64,000 nucleotides of DNA from Augochlora pura. Lineage: Eukaryota; Arthropoda; Insecta; Hymenoptera; Halictidae. A program made the position numbers and the translations under genes. Positions within the stretch are counted from its first letter, which is position 1. The number at the start of each line of letters is the position of its first letter. Below the pieces are notes generated by a model. It saw only the letters and a program-made list of their open reading frames with translations. It ran no database searches and was not told where the DNA came from. This document shows, piece after piece, positions 1 to 11,645 of this stretch. The stretch lies in contig NC_135781.1 of assembly GCF_028453695.1 (NCBI RefSeq), positions 15,871,640 to 15,935,639 on the forward strand, read 5' to 3'.

Positions 1-545
1 TCATAGAAGAAGATCATGTTGACGATTTAATTTTCTACGATATATCCAACGTGTTTAGAATGATTATAAATAACAGAATAACGTTCGGTATTATTATAAA
101 TAATATATAAATTCCTGTTTCCATTACTAGAATAAAAGGTCGTTGACATAGTCCTACATAGGAAAATATAGATCAAAATAATGCGAAAGAAAATTTTGGT
201 ACATGACACTTCGTTTTCCAGGAAAATGAGTTGGCAATTTGTCAACTTGGCGAGCATGAGCATTTGCAGGAAGAGGAAATGGTAAGTTATGAACAGACAC
301 GTTACACCGTTTCTATTCAACCTACACGTGTGCTTGACGAGCACCCAACTCATCTTTCCTTCGGAAACAAAGTTTCATATCGCTCTTTTGCGAAAACCAT
401 GACAGTACTCAAGAATAAATCAGTCTGGAATTGTTACAACTTTGTAACATTATATTGAAGTGCAATCATTGATACGACAAGATATTGTTATTATTAAAAA
501 CGCTATTCAACGCAAGCTATGGATCATTAGATATTAACTATTAAT
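1..545. other. AT-rich non-coding stretch
   Basis: Nothing recognisable as a gene, RNA or repeat is seen. Short open frames on both strands overlap each other and have no family-like motifs, so they are treated as chance. Confidence 0.5.
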
Positions 546-940
546 TATTAAATCGTTCCTGGTATTATCTATCTATTAAATGATAGATTTTTATATAAAT
601 AATATATCTATTATTTGTATTGTATATCTAATATTTATAATTAATGTCTACTATTCATATCTATTGTAATATTTCTATTAAATAATTTCTAGTATTATCT
701 ATCTATTAGATAGTAGATTTTTGTATAAATAATATATTTATCATTTACATTATATATCTAATATTTATTATTAACATCTATTATTTTTCCAGAAATCTAT
801 TATCTAATAGATATATAATACTAGGAATTATTTAATAGAAATATTAGATATAAATAACAGACATATTATTTATATAAAAATCTATTATCTAATAGATAGG
901 TAATAATAGAAATTATTTAATAGAAATACTAGATTTAAAT
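546..940. repeat. AT-rich direct and inverted repeat (large imperfect palindrome)
   Basis: A unit reading roughly CTATTAAATAATTTCTAGTA, continuing through TATCTATCTATTAGATAG and TTTTTATATAAATAATAT, occurs twice in direct orientation (near 546-612 and 678-745, about 132 bases apart). It then occurs twice in inverted orientation (near 791-838 and 866-930). The arms face each other around position 785, so a single strand could fold into a long AT-rich hairpin. It may be the inside of an unidentified foldback element or a rearranged minisatellite. No terminal target duplication was found. Confidence 0.7.
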
Positions 941-1904
941 AATAGATATTAATATAAATATTAATTACGTTCATAATGATGTAGTAATATAAAAAATAAT
1001 ACCTTGCCCAATATATTTACACTTTTTTTCAATATAATTTATACTTTAAATTTAAATATGCAATTAAGCGATATCAATGTTAATATTATTCAAATAGAGC
1101 AAACGTAACCCTATAATAATTGCACAAGTGATCTCTCATGTGCTCAGTTTTCTTAATGAACAACGCTTCCCCGAATCGTTGAAGCAAACGAGCCGTGTAT
1201 AAAATATTTTCGTTTATACTATATTTGACACTCAAAGAGAATCATTTCCTCCCGTCTCGTGCCACGACCAAGAAACTATTATATGGATCATTTCAAGAAC
1301 CGAACGTGACCTCGGAATAACCTAAGCACGTCCTTCCAAGATAAGTTTTGTTCCTCAAGTAATGACCTCTCTCTCTCCGGTTAGAAACAACTTTTGTTTC
1401 AGGTAGTTTGACTACAGAGCAAAATCAGGTCGATATGCCGCCGATACGTTCGGTGCCCCACGTTCTTATTGGATCGAGCTCTGCTCGCTATGCGGCACGG
1501 TTGATCGTTCGGTATCTATGAAAAAAAACGACGGGGCTCTATCGCGTCGAGCTATTCAAGGCGGGTCACATGAATAGAAGAGATAGGAAGAAATGTATGA
1601 AACGAAAATCGTTCGCTTCCGCAGAGACTATTACGCGGTGGAACAGACGCTTTCGAACGTGCTTAAGAGATCCGAAGGCCATCTTCATTTTCTTTAATGG
1701 ACCTTAGAGTTTGTAACACCTACGGCTGCGGTACTTCGCACGATTATTTTGGTAATCATCCTGTTCTACGGTTACCGAAGCTTGCACGCGTACAAAATTC
1801 TGAATAATAAAGATTCATTGTGTATATCAATGTATAATGAAGAATATTATTACTTAAAATTCTTTGATTATTCTTTTCATAATATATTGATATCCATTTG
1901 TAGA
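941..1904. other. Non-coding, with a moderately GC-rich patch
   Basis: The first part is AT-rich. From about 1240 to 1740 the base composition becomes more balanced and CpG-containing, like the other GC patches here. No coding frame, tRNA-like fold or repeat unit was recognised. Confidence 0.4.
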
Positions 1905-2095
1905 TTAACCCCTTGCACTATAATAACGAGTCAGACTCGTGACAAATGTTCCATGTAAGATCTACTAAATATTATATGAGTATTATTAATTTCTTCTAAA
2001 TCGAAATAAAATTTAATTATTCTGTTATCAAAGTCTAGAAACGGAAATAAATAAAGCCGATAGAAGAAACAAAAATGATCTGGTTCTATTAAGGA
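1905..2095 (+). mobile_element. TTAA-flanked miniature element, family C (copy 1, one clear end)
   Basis: The left end reads TTAACCCCTTGCACTATAAT. It is followed 21 bases from the start of the TTAA by the perfect palindrome ACGAGTC-A-GACTCGT (1926-1940). The sequence aligns over most of its length with the reverse complement of the element at 33344-33577, including the shared GTTATCAAA and GAAACG stretches. The right end is not recognisable; similarity fades near 2090 where a short AAGGACA repeat begins. TTAA flanks with short inverted ends are typical of non-autonomous piggyBac-superfamily elements. The family assignment is inferred. Confidence 0.65.
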
Positions 2096-3600
2096 CAGTA
2101 TTAAGGACAAATAAGTGCTAATCGAGATATTTTAAGGTACTATTAAAGGGTCCTTGTCCTCTACAAAAGAAAAATTTATTTTACTTTCACGGTTTTATTA
2201 ACTGCAATATAAATTGTACTATTGCAAAGTGAATAGCAAATCGAACAACAGTTTATGAACATTATAAAAATATATTTTTCGTCCTTTGACGAAATTTTTA
2301 TTCTTCTTCTATCTAATCTTATTTTTCAAACGAATTTACCTTCTTTTCAAGTTTGAAACAGCTTAATTCATTAAAAATCCCCTTTGGCTTAGGGAGACAG
2401 CTGAATTCCTTCAACCAACGGTGTGAACCTAATTAAAGGTCCCGTCTATTGGGTTTACAATTTCTTAATGACACGACCGTCTCTTTTCCGACAATAAATT
2501 AATCACTGCATTTCTGTAGAACAAAGTTCCGCACCCATTGACAGTATATTTTCGGTTTATAGTACGCCGTTTTAGTACTTACTCAGGATTTCTATCTACC
2601 TGTGGCACTGCGTATTATAACAAGTGACATTTTACTTTTCCCTTTCCATCTCTCTAGTAGCCAATCAGTTTCTAATTCTCTGAATTCGAAGACTATAAAG
2701 ATTTAGAAACAATTTGCCTTCGCTCTCGGTTTGTTTCCTGATGTGGAGTATTTTTTGAAATTTTTTCATATTTTCCACTCATTACATAACTTATTAGATA
2801 ACGTATTAGATAAGTCATTAGATAACTTTAATTTTTATTTTTCTCTCAGGTAATATCACTCCATTTATTCAGTGAGCTTGAGATAAAAAGCAGGGAAGAA
2901 AACATTCTCAAAGAATTTCCTTTTAAAAAGAAAAATAAAAAAAAATCTTTTTGACTCTTAGTCTGTTTCAGTCGACTCCAGCATACGCTAGTGTTCTAGT
3001 CAGTCTGTTATAGTCTTTTAGCCTTAGACCATTGTAAGTGTGAAAAGTAAATGTATTATAAATAATCATTTTTCAAAGTGAATTCTTCTTCATCAAATGA
3101 AATGATGTCTTCACCAGACGAACTTTCAATATATGTAAAAAATAATAAAAAAATGAATACATTTTATATACTTCCACATAATATTATTCATTAAAACGAC
3201 CGTCTTTGTTAAAATTGTTCTGAACGTATGGAATATTAAAAGCAGAAGTTATTTTAATGATATCAGATCATGCTAATCTTAAGTAAGGCTTGTAAACATG
3301 GTTTAAGAATTTTAACACAATGTTTCTTTAAAAACCTACTACTGGAGTAATACCACGGAGAAACACTAATATTCTTATCGTATACTTAAGATACGTAAAT
3401 GTTTTACATATCTCTTGTATAGCTTTAGAATATTTTTCTTTGACTTTTTCAACATTCTATATCGCCTCGGGTTTCATAAATTAAAATAAATAATGCAAAT
3501 GCAAACACGAGTTAACTCGTGTCCGGTCAATAAAGTGTTAACGAAATACCCAGTCTTAATTTTTCAATTAAAATTCGATCAAGTAAAATATTAGAATTTT
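2096..3600. other. AT-rich non-coding stretch
   Basis: No gene is seen. The sequence holds poly-A/T runs, a short local repeat (ATTAGATAA, near 2790-2830) and no extended frame. A motif near 3509-3541 with two GTTAA sites 25 bp apart was looked at, but no element could be defined. Confidence 0.4.
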
Positions 3601-4710
3601 ACAGAATTTGTTCGAGGACGTGTCGAGACGCCAGTCGAAGCGTTAAAAAGGCACACCAAAGAATCAGTTTGCGTTAACAGTTTCCCCGTAAAGAGTTTGT
3701 CCGACGCCCTCGATTTCCCGCGAGCTCGTCTTTCTATCGACTGACAACTGCAAAGCAGGCTCTCGCGCAACCTGTTTCACAGAGAAAACCCTTCGAAGGA
3801 CGGTCAAACTGCGCTGTAATCGGAAGACGGTCCCGTTCGACGTGAAACCGTGTCTCAGCTGTCGTTCACGCCACTCAAACAAGCCTGAAAAACAACGCTG
3901 CGTGAAAAAGCCGAGGCACGCGTCTCGTCCAAACGGAAAATTCATTAGTCTCGGCGGGACGTGTCCGGCGAGTGTTTCAAAGGCCGTAAAAACGGCGAGG
4001 CGATCGCCGACTAATGACACTGGAGACGACGGGACAATAGGATCCGTTTTGCGCTCCGGAATCCGGCGTGGAGTTTGAGACGGGTTCTCGTCGGAACGCG
4101 GATCGCGGAACGGGTGGCGGATCGATCGGCGAATTTCCGAGGACCGAGAACGATCCGAGGAAACGGCGCGCCATTAACCGGGGAGCCGAGGCCGAAGGGA
4201 GCAGGAATCCGGGGACGTTTCGTTTCGTCGCGTCGCATCGCGTCGCTTCTCCGCGGAACAAAAGCCTAACAAAAAGAGCGCGGCGAGAAGGAAATTCCCC
4301 TTGACGGATATCTCCGCGCTGCTCGATCCCCGAGATCTAGGCTCCTCCTCGCGCCGAGATCCCGCTGACCTGGACCACGAATTCCGTGTAAGTCGTTAGC
4401 AAGCAAGAAGAGGAATCCAGAACCGTGCCAGAACGAAATAAATAGGCGCAACTCGGTGGAACCCGTTTCTCGTTCTCCGCCTAGGCAAACAGAAGCACCA
4501 AGGGAACGGGAACTTACGGTGTTTCTTGGCTACCACGGACCCACCGAGCCTTTGCGGCATCGGGGTACAAGGGACGGCTGCGATCTGCCGCCACAGGTAA
4601 ATCTGCTTTGAACCTAGGCACCTGAGGTCCGCTCGCGCGGGTCGAATAGGCGTGAGTCCGTTTAGTGGTTTCCCCGACCGAGCGTGCGAGTTTTAGATGT
4701 AGAATCCTCG
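3601..4710. other. GC-rich, CpG-rich island without an identifiable gene
   Basis: Base composition shifts sharply towards G+C with many CpG dinucleotides, and several open frames overlap on both strands. Their peptides are rich in Arg, Ser, Pro and Gly with no recognisable domain, as expected for chance frames in GC-rich DNA. A role as promoter or enhancer is possible but not shown by the sequence. Confidence 0.4.
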
Positions 4711-5290
4711 ACAAATATACAGGGTGTTCGTGAAAGATATATGATGAGGGCACCAAGCGATAAGTCGTAAGAAACATGAGAAAATGTGGGATAATTTCTT
4801 TTTTTTGGCATTTAAGTCTCGAGGAAATCGAGTTTAAGAAGTTGCTTTGTGCATGCGTACTTCCAGCTATAGCTTGGGAGATGTCAAAGACTCTGGTTTT
4901 TTATAGTTTTCAGTAAAAAGTTGGAAAAATACTGCGATTTTAGCAATCTTTATTGTTACAACGTTAAATATGATTTCAAAAATTTTATAGTCATCTCATC
5001 TAATTGAAATTATATGCAGTAACACTTTTATGACCACGCTAAAAACCTTGAAAATTTTATAAAATTAAAATATTCTACTCAATGAAATCATAAGTGAAAT
5101 GCAAGTTTATATTGATTACTTATTCGACTTTTGTATTTCTTTCAAATCTTAATAAAACGACGTAAATTAAAAGTGAGAAATTTGTATTTTTCTTATCTAA
5201 AAAAAAAAAAAAACATTAAATTGTTTATTCTAATTAATTTAAATGGTGTCCAGATATACAGGGTATGCCAACAACAAACTTCAAAATCGT
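4711..5290. repeat. Two direct copies of an ATATACAGGGT start motif
   Basis: ATATACAGGGTGTTCG (4715-4730) and ATATACAGGGTATGCC (5254-5269) lie about 540 bases apart in the same orientation. The sequence between is AT-rich and non-coding. ACAGGGTGT-type starts recur in insect repetitive DNA, so these may be the ends of two copies of one dispersed repeat. The element boundaries and class cannot be fixed from this window. Confidence 0.35.
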
Positions 5291-7453
5291 TTTTCTCGAA
5301 AAAGGAGTCCCGGATCAAAAATGTTATATCAAATTTCTTGTCTTATTTTTCACGTAGAATCACCCACTGCTCTGTTATGCTACGAATTTCGGCCCAACCT
5401 GTGTTTGTTCACGATTAAATTACGAATTCGACTAATGTGCTAGCTGACTCCGGATGGTTGGTCCACTTTGACCCAGATTTCCAAACGTGACACATAAATT
5501 CCAGTTTAGAATTAATTCAATAAGGAAATCAATATTGATGTTAGAGATCCGAAACACAAAATGGATATTACATTGGCTTCGCGAAGTATATAACGTACAT
5601 GATGCATATTTCACGTATTCGTCTAATTTGTACTTGATAGATTACACTTTACAAAAATCGAGAAAAATCAAAATTTGTTTCCATCGCTAAAATCTTGATG
5701 ATAGTATAAATAATGTACGCGTTCCCATCGTATTTTACGAGCAACGTAAATGCGTATCCGTGGTCTGTTCACGATTCGATATTCACGAGTTCCATAACGA
5801 AACCTATCAATTTTCTAGCGGACAATCGTCCGTGTATGCGTGTGTGTTATCCATTTTAGAGGAACTGGATGCCTGACGTAAATACACGAGCAGCTATCTC
5901 GGAAATACCGGTATAAAAGATTTGCGCGTTTAAGAATCCAGTTTCCGGAAAAGTCGGATATTTCGTGTTACAGGATCCGATGTCTCGTGGATAAGCTATA
6001 GAGCGCAAGCACTTTGGCGCCGAACTGTCTTTCGCGTCGAAAGTGCGTCGCGGCTGCGTGTGGGCGTGATAAAGTCGACCGACGTTCCCAGAGAAAAAGA
6101 GCAGACGCGACGACGCCAAGATAAAAAGACGTATCAGAAAATATGGCAGTTCCATCGTATTATTTTCCCTTCCTCTCCTACTTTTTCCTTTTGCTTTCGG
6201 ACCGTGCTACAGTCCTTAATTGCTGGACTGCGGATTTCCTGCATTTATTGCATCCATCGTTTCAAGAAACAACTGCGATATTAATTTTGCTTCTGCAGAA
6301 CATTCAACTAGGAATTCCTTCTTCTACTATTTTGACTACCTTTTTATTATTTTTCTATTATTAGTTACTACTCCAAATGACTGGATATTATTATACAGTT
6401 AGTATTATAAATTAATAGTATCTTTTGTAACTGGTAACTGTGTTTTATTTCGCTGAATTGTCTCAGTTATAATACTTTTTAACATTTTAACTTCCATGCG
6501 ATAACCGTAAAAATTTCATGAAATTCAAATATTTACTTGTATGATATTAATTACATTTTCAACACTCTTCTTATGATTATAATTAACGTATATGTAAAAA
6601 TGTTGAAACACTATCCACTATGTTAAATTTTAACTTTCTAGTTTCAGTTTCAATGATTATATTACTTTGATATTGCGGGAAGTTTTTTATTTTCAAACAT
6701 TTAACGTATTAATAAAATGTCTAACATTATTATTATTATTAACATTATTATTATTGTTGTTGTTGTTGTTGTTGCTATTATTACTATAACACGCTGAATT
6801 CCCTTTCCTCCTTTAACGAAATGCGTAATGTTGCGTAACATCTTGGTAAGAGAACAACGTGTAATGATATAAGATGAACCAAGAAAGGGTAAGAGATCAA
6901 TGATTTCTGTACACGACGGGATATCCGCGCGAAGCATTAGAAGATCAAGGTTAGTCTAGATCTACCGTTTGAGTAAGCTTCGAGCTTACTGCGACCACTC
7001 TCTCCGCGATGGAGGAAGATGAGGCCACCTGGCATGGTGCCTACTGCTGTGCCAATCCGAAAAGGCAAATTTACTGCGTGCTTTTTACGTTCGTTCGTGG
7101 GTGAAGGGTAACGTTCACGAACGCGAACGGGTCAGCGAATTGTTTTTTGAGCAAATAGAACCTGCTCCTTTTGCCATTTGGTCTACTTCGAATTCTCGTC
7201 GAGGCTTACAAACGTTACTAGGTCAAAAGGGAAACTGGCTTCTTGGAGCATAAAACAACGTATTTTTGACGCTGATAAAATATGCAAATCGTTTCCCGTT
7301 TAGAAACAGACTCGTGCTAGAGTGCACCGTGCATTCCGTTCGGGGAACCAATTTCCAATCGATAAACTTTATTTCATTAAAAACGATCGTACTGCGATCT
7401 GACTTAATTCAGGATATTCCCATAGGATATAATTATTGCGTCACTCGATGTTA
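5291..7453. other. Non-coding stretch with a trinucleotide microsatellite
   Basis: No gene recognised. A GC-richer patch lies near 5760-6130. An imperfect (ATT)n/(GTT)n microsatellite spans about 6725-6782. The 31-codon frame beginning ATGGAGGAAGATGAGG at 7009 shows no motif and is treated as chance. Confidence 0.45.
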
Positions 7454-7638
7454 TTAGGTCGAGTCATAAATAACTTAGGCTTTTTTTATCAGACGTTTAT
7501 TTCGTTTTCTTTTCTTATTTTACTTATCTCGAACCCTTACATATTTAATGAAAACAAAAACTCGCTCGTCCTGGTGACTCGGACACGAACAATAGATTCT
7601 ACGCAGCTGCATCGGAAGTTATTTATGACTCGACCTAA
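7454..7638. mobile_element. Mariner-type miniature element (185 bp) with TA target duplication
   Basis: The two ends are near-perfect inverted repeats: TTAGGTCGAGTCATAAATAA on the left and its complement (TTATTTATGACTCGACCTAA) on the right. The element is flanked on both sides by TA, the target duplication of the mariner/Tc1 superfamily. The interior has no transposase frame. The near identity of the inverted repeats suggests a fairly recent copy compared with other elements in the window. The transposase that moved it is not in the window. Confidence 0.8.
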
Positions 7639-7740
7639 TATATGCGAGTAATGCGCACAGTGGAATTGTCACGACGCGTTGTATGTTGACGTAGAAGAAT
7701 TGATGCTAATTTTCTTATTTTGTTCCCATTGTTGGCGTCG

Positions 7741-7983
7741 TTAATCCTTTTAGTGCCGACAAAAGAGTCGCATCTACCTGAGCGAAATGTACAAAACTCG
7801 TTTGATAAAGTTTAATAAAGTTGCGGAAAAAATTGTAAGAATTATGTATAATCTGATAATTACTAACTATAGAAAGGGAGGAAAAATAAGAAATGGAATT
7901 GTTATTTACTAAAAATATTAAGAAAACATTTTTTCAGGAATAGCCAACAACGATATATCTTTGTTCGGCTCCAAACGGTTTAA
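7741..7983. mobile_element. TTAA-flanked miniature element, family F (243 bp)
   Basis: The left end TTAATCCTTTTAGTGCCG and the complement of the right end, TTAAACCGTTTGGAGCCG, form an imperfect 18-bp inverted repeat with TTAA at both outer edges. A small CGAC/GTCG hairpin lies at 7757-7770. No coding capacity is present. The element ends only 25 bases before the mariner copy that starts at 8009. TTAA flanks point to the piggyBac superfamily (inference). Confidence 0.65.
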
Positions 7984-8067
7984 ATATGACTGGTTTTTTT
8001 TTTAAATATTAGAGTGTCCCAGAAGTTATTTCCGTGTCACGCTATGTATGACCGAGATAATATATCC

Positions 8068-9040
8068 GATGAGAGTCCGCGATATAGTGTGCGCGAAATA
8101 GTGGATGCCACTACCATTCCCATTAATATATAATCATAATCAATACATAATAATTAGTACATAATTATTTTATCAATATGGGATATGTGAATCGGTATGA
8201 AATTTGGATTCCACACCAGTTCACGGCCGCATTTCTACATGCGATTTGATTCTTCAGCGACATGAACAAAATCCTTTTTTAACCCTTTGCACTCCTATGT
8301 CGAGTGTGAGTCGACACTCGTTTTTATCTCAGGAGCTCCATTGTTCAGTCATTATTCACTTAAACCGGCGTTTAAGTGAATTTGTTTCATCCTTTATTTA
8401 TTTAAATTGCCTTATTTTTTAGTTATAATAAACATCAAATAAAATACTTAACAGCGTTGGAAACTGCAGGTAACGAAATTGAAATAGAATACGGAGTGCA
8501 AAGAGTTAAAGAGGCTCGTCGCTGAAGATGGATTGTATGAAAATATGCAACAAAAACGCACTTGGTCTAAGGAAAATCGACCTTCTACTGTTGCGAAGCC
8601 AGGACTTCATTCGAAGAAAGTTCTTTTGTGCATTTGGCCAGACTGGAAAGGTGTAGTGATCAAAACGATTGATTCTACAAAATATTGCAATCAACTCTAT
8701 AAATTGAAAGTCGCCATAGCCGAAAAACGGGCAGAATTAGCGACGAGGTAGCGTTTTTCATCTCTTAAACGCAAGATCGCGTGTTGCGTTGGCCGTAAGA
8801 CAGAAATTCTTACAGTTTGATTGGGTCGTTCTACCTCATCCTCCGTACTTCCCACACATTGCTCCATCCGATTATTTCTCGTTTCTCTAGTTAAAAAATT
8901 CTCTCCATGAGAAATATCAGAAATCCGAAAGCGGAATAAAAACGCACCTCGACGAATATTTTGCAAGTAACTCTCAATCCTTTTGGAAGTAGCGCATAAT
9001 GAGGCTTCCTGAGAGATGGAAGAAGATAATAGAACATAAC
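8068..9040 (+). pseudogene. Mariner transposase remnant (copy 1)
   Basis: Mariner transposases cut and paste DNA using a DD34D catalytic triad after an N-terminal helix-turn-helix pair. Here the first helix-turn-helix is absent. Readable fragments in order are DESPRYSVREIVDATTIP (second helix-turn-helix region), GYVNRYEIWIPHQF (linker before the catalytic domain), KRTWSKENRPSTVAKPGLHS, KKVLLCIWPDWKGVV, the KYCNQLYKLKVAIAEKRAEL helix, then APSDYFSFL (holding the third catalytic Asp) and LPERWKKIIEHN at the C terminus. Several frameshifts, stops and the insertion at 8279-8509 interrupt it. The stretch around the second Asp is unreadable. The family assignment is firm; the subfamily is not assigned. 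Confidence 0.88.
8279..8509. mobile_element. TTAA-flanked miniature element, family E, nested in mariner copy 1
   Basis: The ends are TTAACCCTTTGCACTCC and the complement of GGAGTGCAAAGAGTTAA, with TTAA duplicated on both sides. Mariner copy 2 reads TTTTTTAAAGAGACTTGTT at the equivalent place, while copy 1 reads through TTTTTTAA, the insert, then TTAAAGAGGCTCGTC, so the empty site is visible. A subterminal palindrome (arms CGAGTGT 8301-8307 and ACACTCG 8314-8320) lies 22 bases from the left end. It has no coding frame. A piggyBac-superfamily non-autonomous origin is inferred from the TTAA specificity. Confidence 0.85.
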
Positions 9041-9249
9041 GTATAACACAATAAATCAAGCTTAAACAACAAATATCGTCTATTGATTTCGCATTAAAAA
9101 AAGGAAGAAACTTATGGGATACCCTAATATTTGTGTTATTCAATGAGTCCAAAGCGTCTTATTTATTTCCTTACGGTACTTTAACATAGCGAGAATTATC
9201 TTAAATATTAAAAATTTTTTGTTCATTTTTCTAGTGAAATGTTAAATCC

Positions 9250-9415
9250 AATTTCCTGGATTTGGAAAGAGGACATAATGAGACATCCTAAGATATGAAA
9301 AAAGGCAATGAAGCAGAACGGTTCATCTATAATATAATAAATCGACCTTGAACAGCAAATATCGTTTATTGATTTCACATCAAAAAAGAAAAAAGGACCT
9401 TATGGGACACCCTAA
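9250..9415 (+). mobile_element. Orphan 3' end of a second mariner element
   Basis: This segment repeats the last part of the mariner at 8009-9127: a degraded C terminus (MRHPKI and KKAMKQNGSSI-type residues), the GAACAGCAAATATCG stretch, GATTTCACAT and the right inverted repeat ending GGGACACCCTAA followed by TA. It differs from copy 1 at many positions, so it is not a recent duplication. The upstream part of this element is missing. A deletion between two neighbouring insertions, or loss of its 5' part when copy 1 inserted, would explain the arrangement. Confidence 0.8.
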
Positions 9416-11390
9416 TACGCGTTCAAATGTTTTCTGAACTTTTCTTCTCAAAGATTTCAAAAATTTCCTTCAAGAAATATTTTACGAATAATTCGATCAA
9501 TACCGCACTACGAAATACGCGCACTGCAAAAGTCGTTAACGAACAACGCGGTATTTTATCAAAGTTTCTGCCAATTTACCAAGTCGGATAGAACGTCCGA
9601 GTTTCCCCGAACGGATTACCGAATAGTTGCCATTCGCGGTGGCGAAACCGAACTTTCTTGAACAAGGAGCGGCCAACATTCGCGAGATAGTTAAATAAGA
9701 AAATTATTACGCCTCGGTTCCCGCCAATTCCGCTGGATGACTTTATTGTCTCCCGATCCCGGAATTACGGAAAACCACGAGCGTTCCAAATTAGCGACGT
9801 AAAAGATTTATCCAAGATCCTTCGAATCGTCCACTGTGTTCCCAATTTTACTGCCAGGCTTTTATATCGCGGCGGGTTGGCTACCGGTTCGTAAAAACGA
9901 TAGAAAATCGTGAAAGCCGCCGCGCCGGTCTGCGAAGCTTTCCGCCGAGACGTCGCGTCGCGTGGAAAACAGAGCAAAACTTTTCTCGAGTGACTCTCTT
10001 CGGAGTAATCGAAGAAGCCCCGGAGAGAAGTCGAAGGGTAGCTCGCGAAAATAGTGGCCGCAGGGAGAGGCTACGAATCACGACGTCGTCCACTTCAGCC
10101 TTCTCAGTCCTCGTTGCCGGTCGCATTGAAAATAAGAACAATGGAATCGTGATTGTTTCCACGACTGACTTTTCCGCGGCTCTGTCGGCGCACTTCGAGA
10201 ATCCGAAGAATCGGATTAGCCTTCGTTTTCCATCCTACTGTACGAAAACACAGCCTCGGAATTAGAGGACCGTGGGTTTCACAAGAGTCAGTGGTCCAGT
10301 TCGTCAGGATAACGTAGGTGGACTGAATAAAAAGTAATAGTCGAGTGGTTTGGAATCAACGTGGCATAAGTGACATTTTTGAAAATTTGTATTTCCGTCT
10401 TAACATATTCGCATCGTTTTGCAAGAAGTGTTACATTGCTAAAACAGCCCGCTTTATATGAAAATTTAAGGGAAAATAGCCCGATACAAATGTGTTAAAA
10501 TGTAATAAATAAAAATATTTAGAAAAAATAGGAAAACTAAATGATAAAATTATTATAAATTAACTTAACGATGAGTTTGTCATTATTCTAAATTTAGTTA
10601 TATCAGAAGTTAATAATATTATCAAAAACTATATAGTTTTAAAGTTCAGTTTTTCATTTAAAAGTAAATAAATAAAGAATATAAAATACAATATAAAATC
10701 TCGGAACACGATGTTACTTTGGAATAAACGCAGTAAAAATTGAAAGCACTCTATGCAAAAGAGTTTTGCTGAAATTCTACAGCATTAGAAAACGTCTAAT
10801 TTTCATAAAACAATAAAGAACGTTGACAGATAGCTGACCGCTGCCAGATAGTAGCAGTTCGATGAATAACACAGAAACACAATGGCGTTATCGCTTGCGG
10901 AGCCACTTGAAAAGTAGTCGAGGATATCGGACAGGTTGTCTATCTCGATTGTTTCCCGGATGAGGCGGCCAGAAAGAAGGTAATTCCGAATTCGTTAGAC
11001 GTGGTGGACAGAAGCGGAAGAACCGGCCGAGGAGCAATATGACTTTCTGTTCTCGGCGAACAGAATGACGTTGCAGCGTTGCAGGAAACTTTAGCTTATT
11101 TCGCTGCTTCCTTTCGTGGCTCATCGAACGCCGCGGAACATAAAAGATATACAATTCCTGTGGGAACGCAGGGTTTATCGTGTTCCTCAACGTGTCAGAT
11201 TTTCTCGAGACAACAACTGTAGGCGAAGATCGATGAATTTATAGGGTTACATCACGGAAGGGCGAAGAGAAGTCTGAAACTTTTCGAGCAAACAGCTAAC
11301 AACCAACTGCTAAAATATCCAACACGCTGCAGCGCATATTTCATTTTTAGCATTCCGGGAGCATCTCTGCGCCAACTTTTACACTGTTTT
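9416..11390. other. Non-coding stretch with a GC-rich island (about 9560-10300)
   Basis: The GC-rich part has overlapping frames on both strands with Arg/Ser-rich peptides and no recognisable domain. The rest is AT-rich. A further GC patch lies near 10890-11350. No RNA gene was recognised. Confidence 0.4.
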
Positions 11391-11645
11391 ATTTTGTATT
11401 ATAATATAACACAATATTATATATTATTATATTATACTATATTGAATGATATTGCATCACAGTGTACTGAATTCTACTGAATTGTATTGATTGTGTCGCA
11501 TTATAATGTATAATATTGTATTATATTATATTACATTACATTATATTATAATCTATAATATTGTATTATATTATATTACATTATATTATAATATATTATA
11601 TCATATTATATTATATTGAATTGTATTGTATTATATTAATGTTTA
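11391..11645. repeat. AT-rich simple repeat, (ATATT)-like
   Basis: Imperfect tandem runs of TATATTATATTACATTA and TTGTATTATATTA motifs fill this block, interrupted by CATTACA variants. It has no coding capacity and looks like an old expanded simple-sequence tract. Confidence 0.75.

Larger units (their letters stand above)
8009..9127 (+). mobile_element. Internally deleted mariner element, copy 1, carrying a nested TTAA miniature
   Basis: Inverted repeats TTAGAGTGTCCCAGAAGTT (left) and TTAGGGTATCCCATAAGTT (complement of the right end) define the element, with TA on both sides (8007-8008 and 9128-9129). Without the nested insertion at 8279-8509 it is about 890 bp, shorter than the roughly 1.3 kb of complete mariners. 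The missing part is the start of the transposase gene: readable transposase begins only about 55 bases inside the left end. The copy at 17086 has the same deletion. The element is inactive because the remaining frame is broken by stops and frameshifts. Confidence 0.88.

Noticed and set aside
7009..7104. 31-codon frame beginning MEEDEATWHGAYCC as a small peptide gene
   Set aside because: No signal peptide, no cleavage sites, no supporting context.
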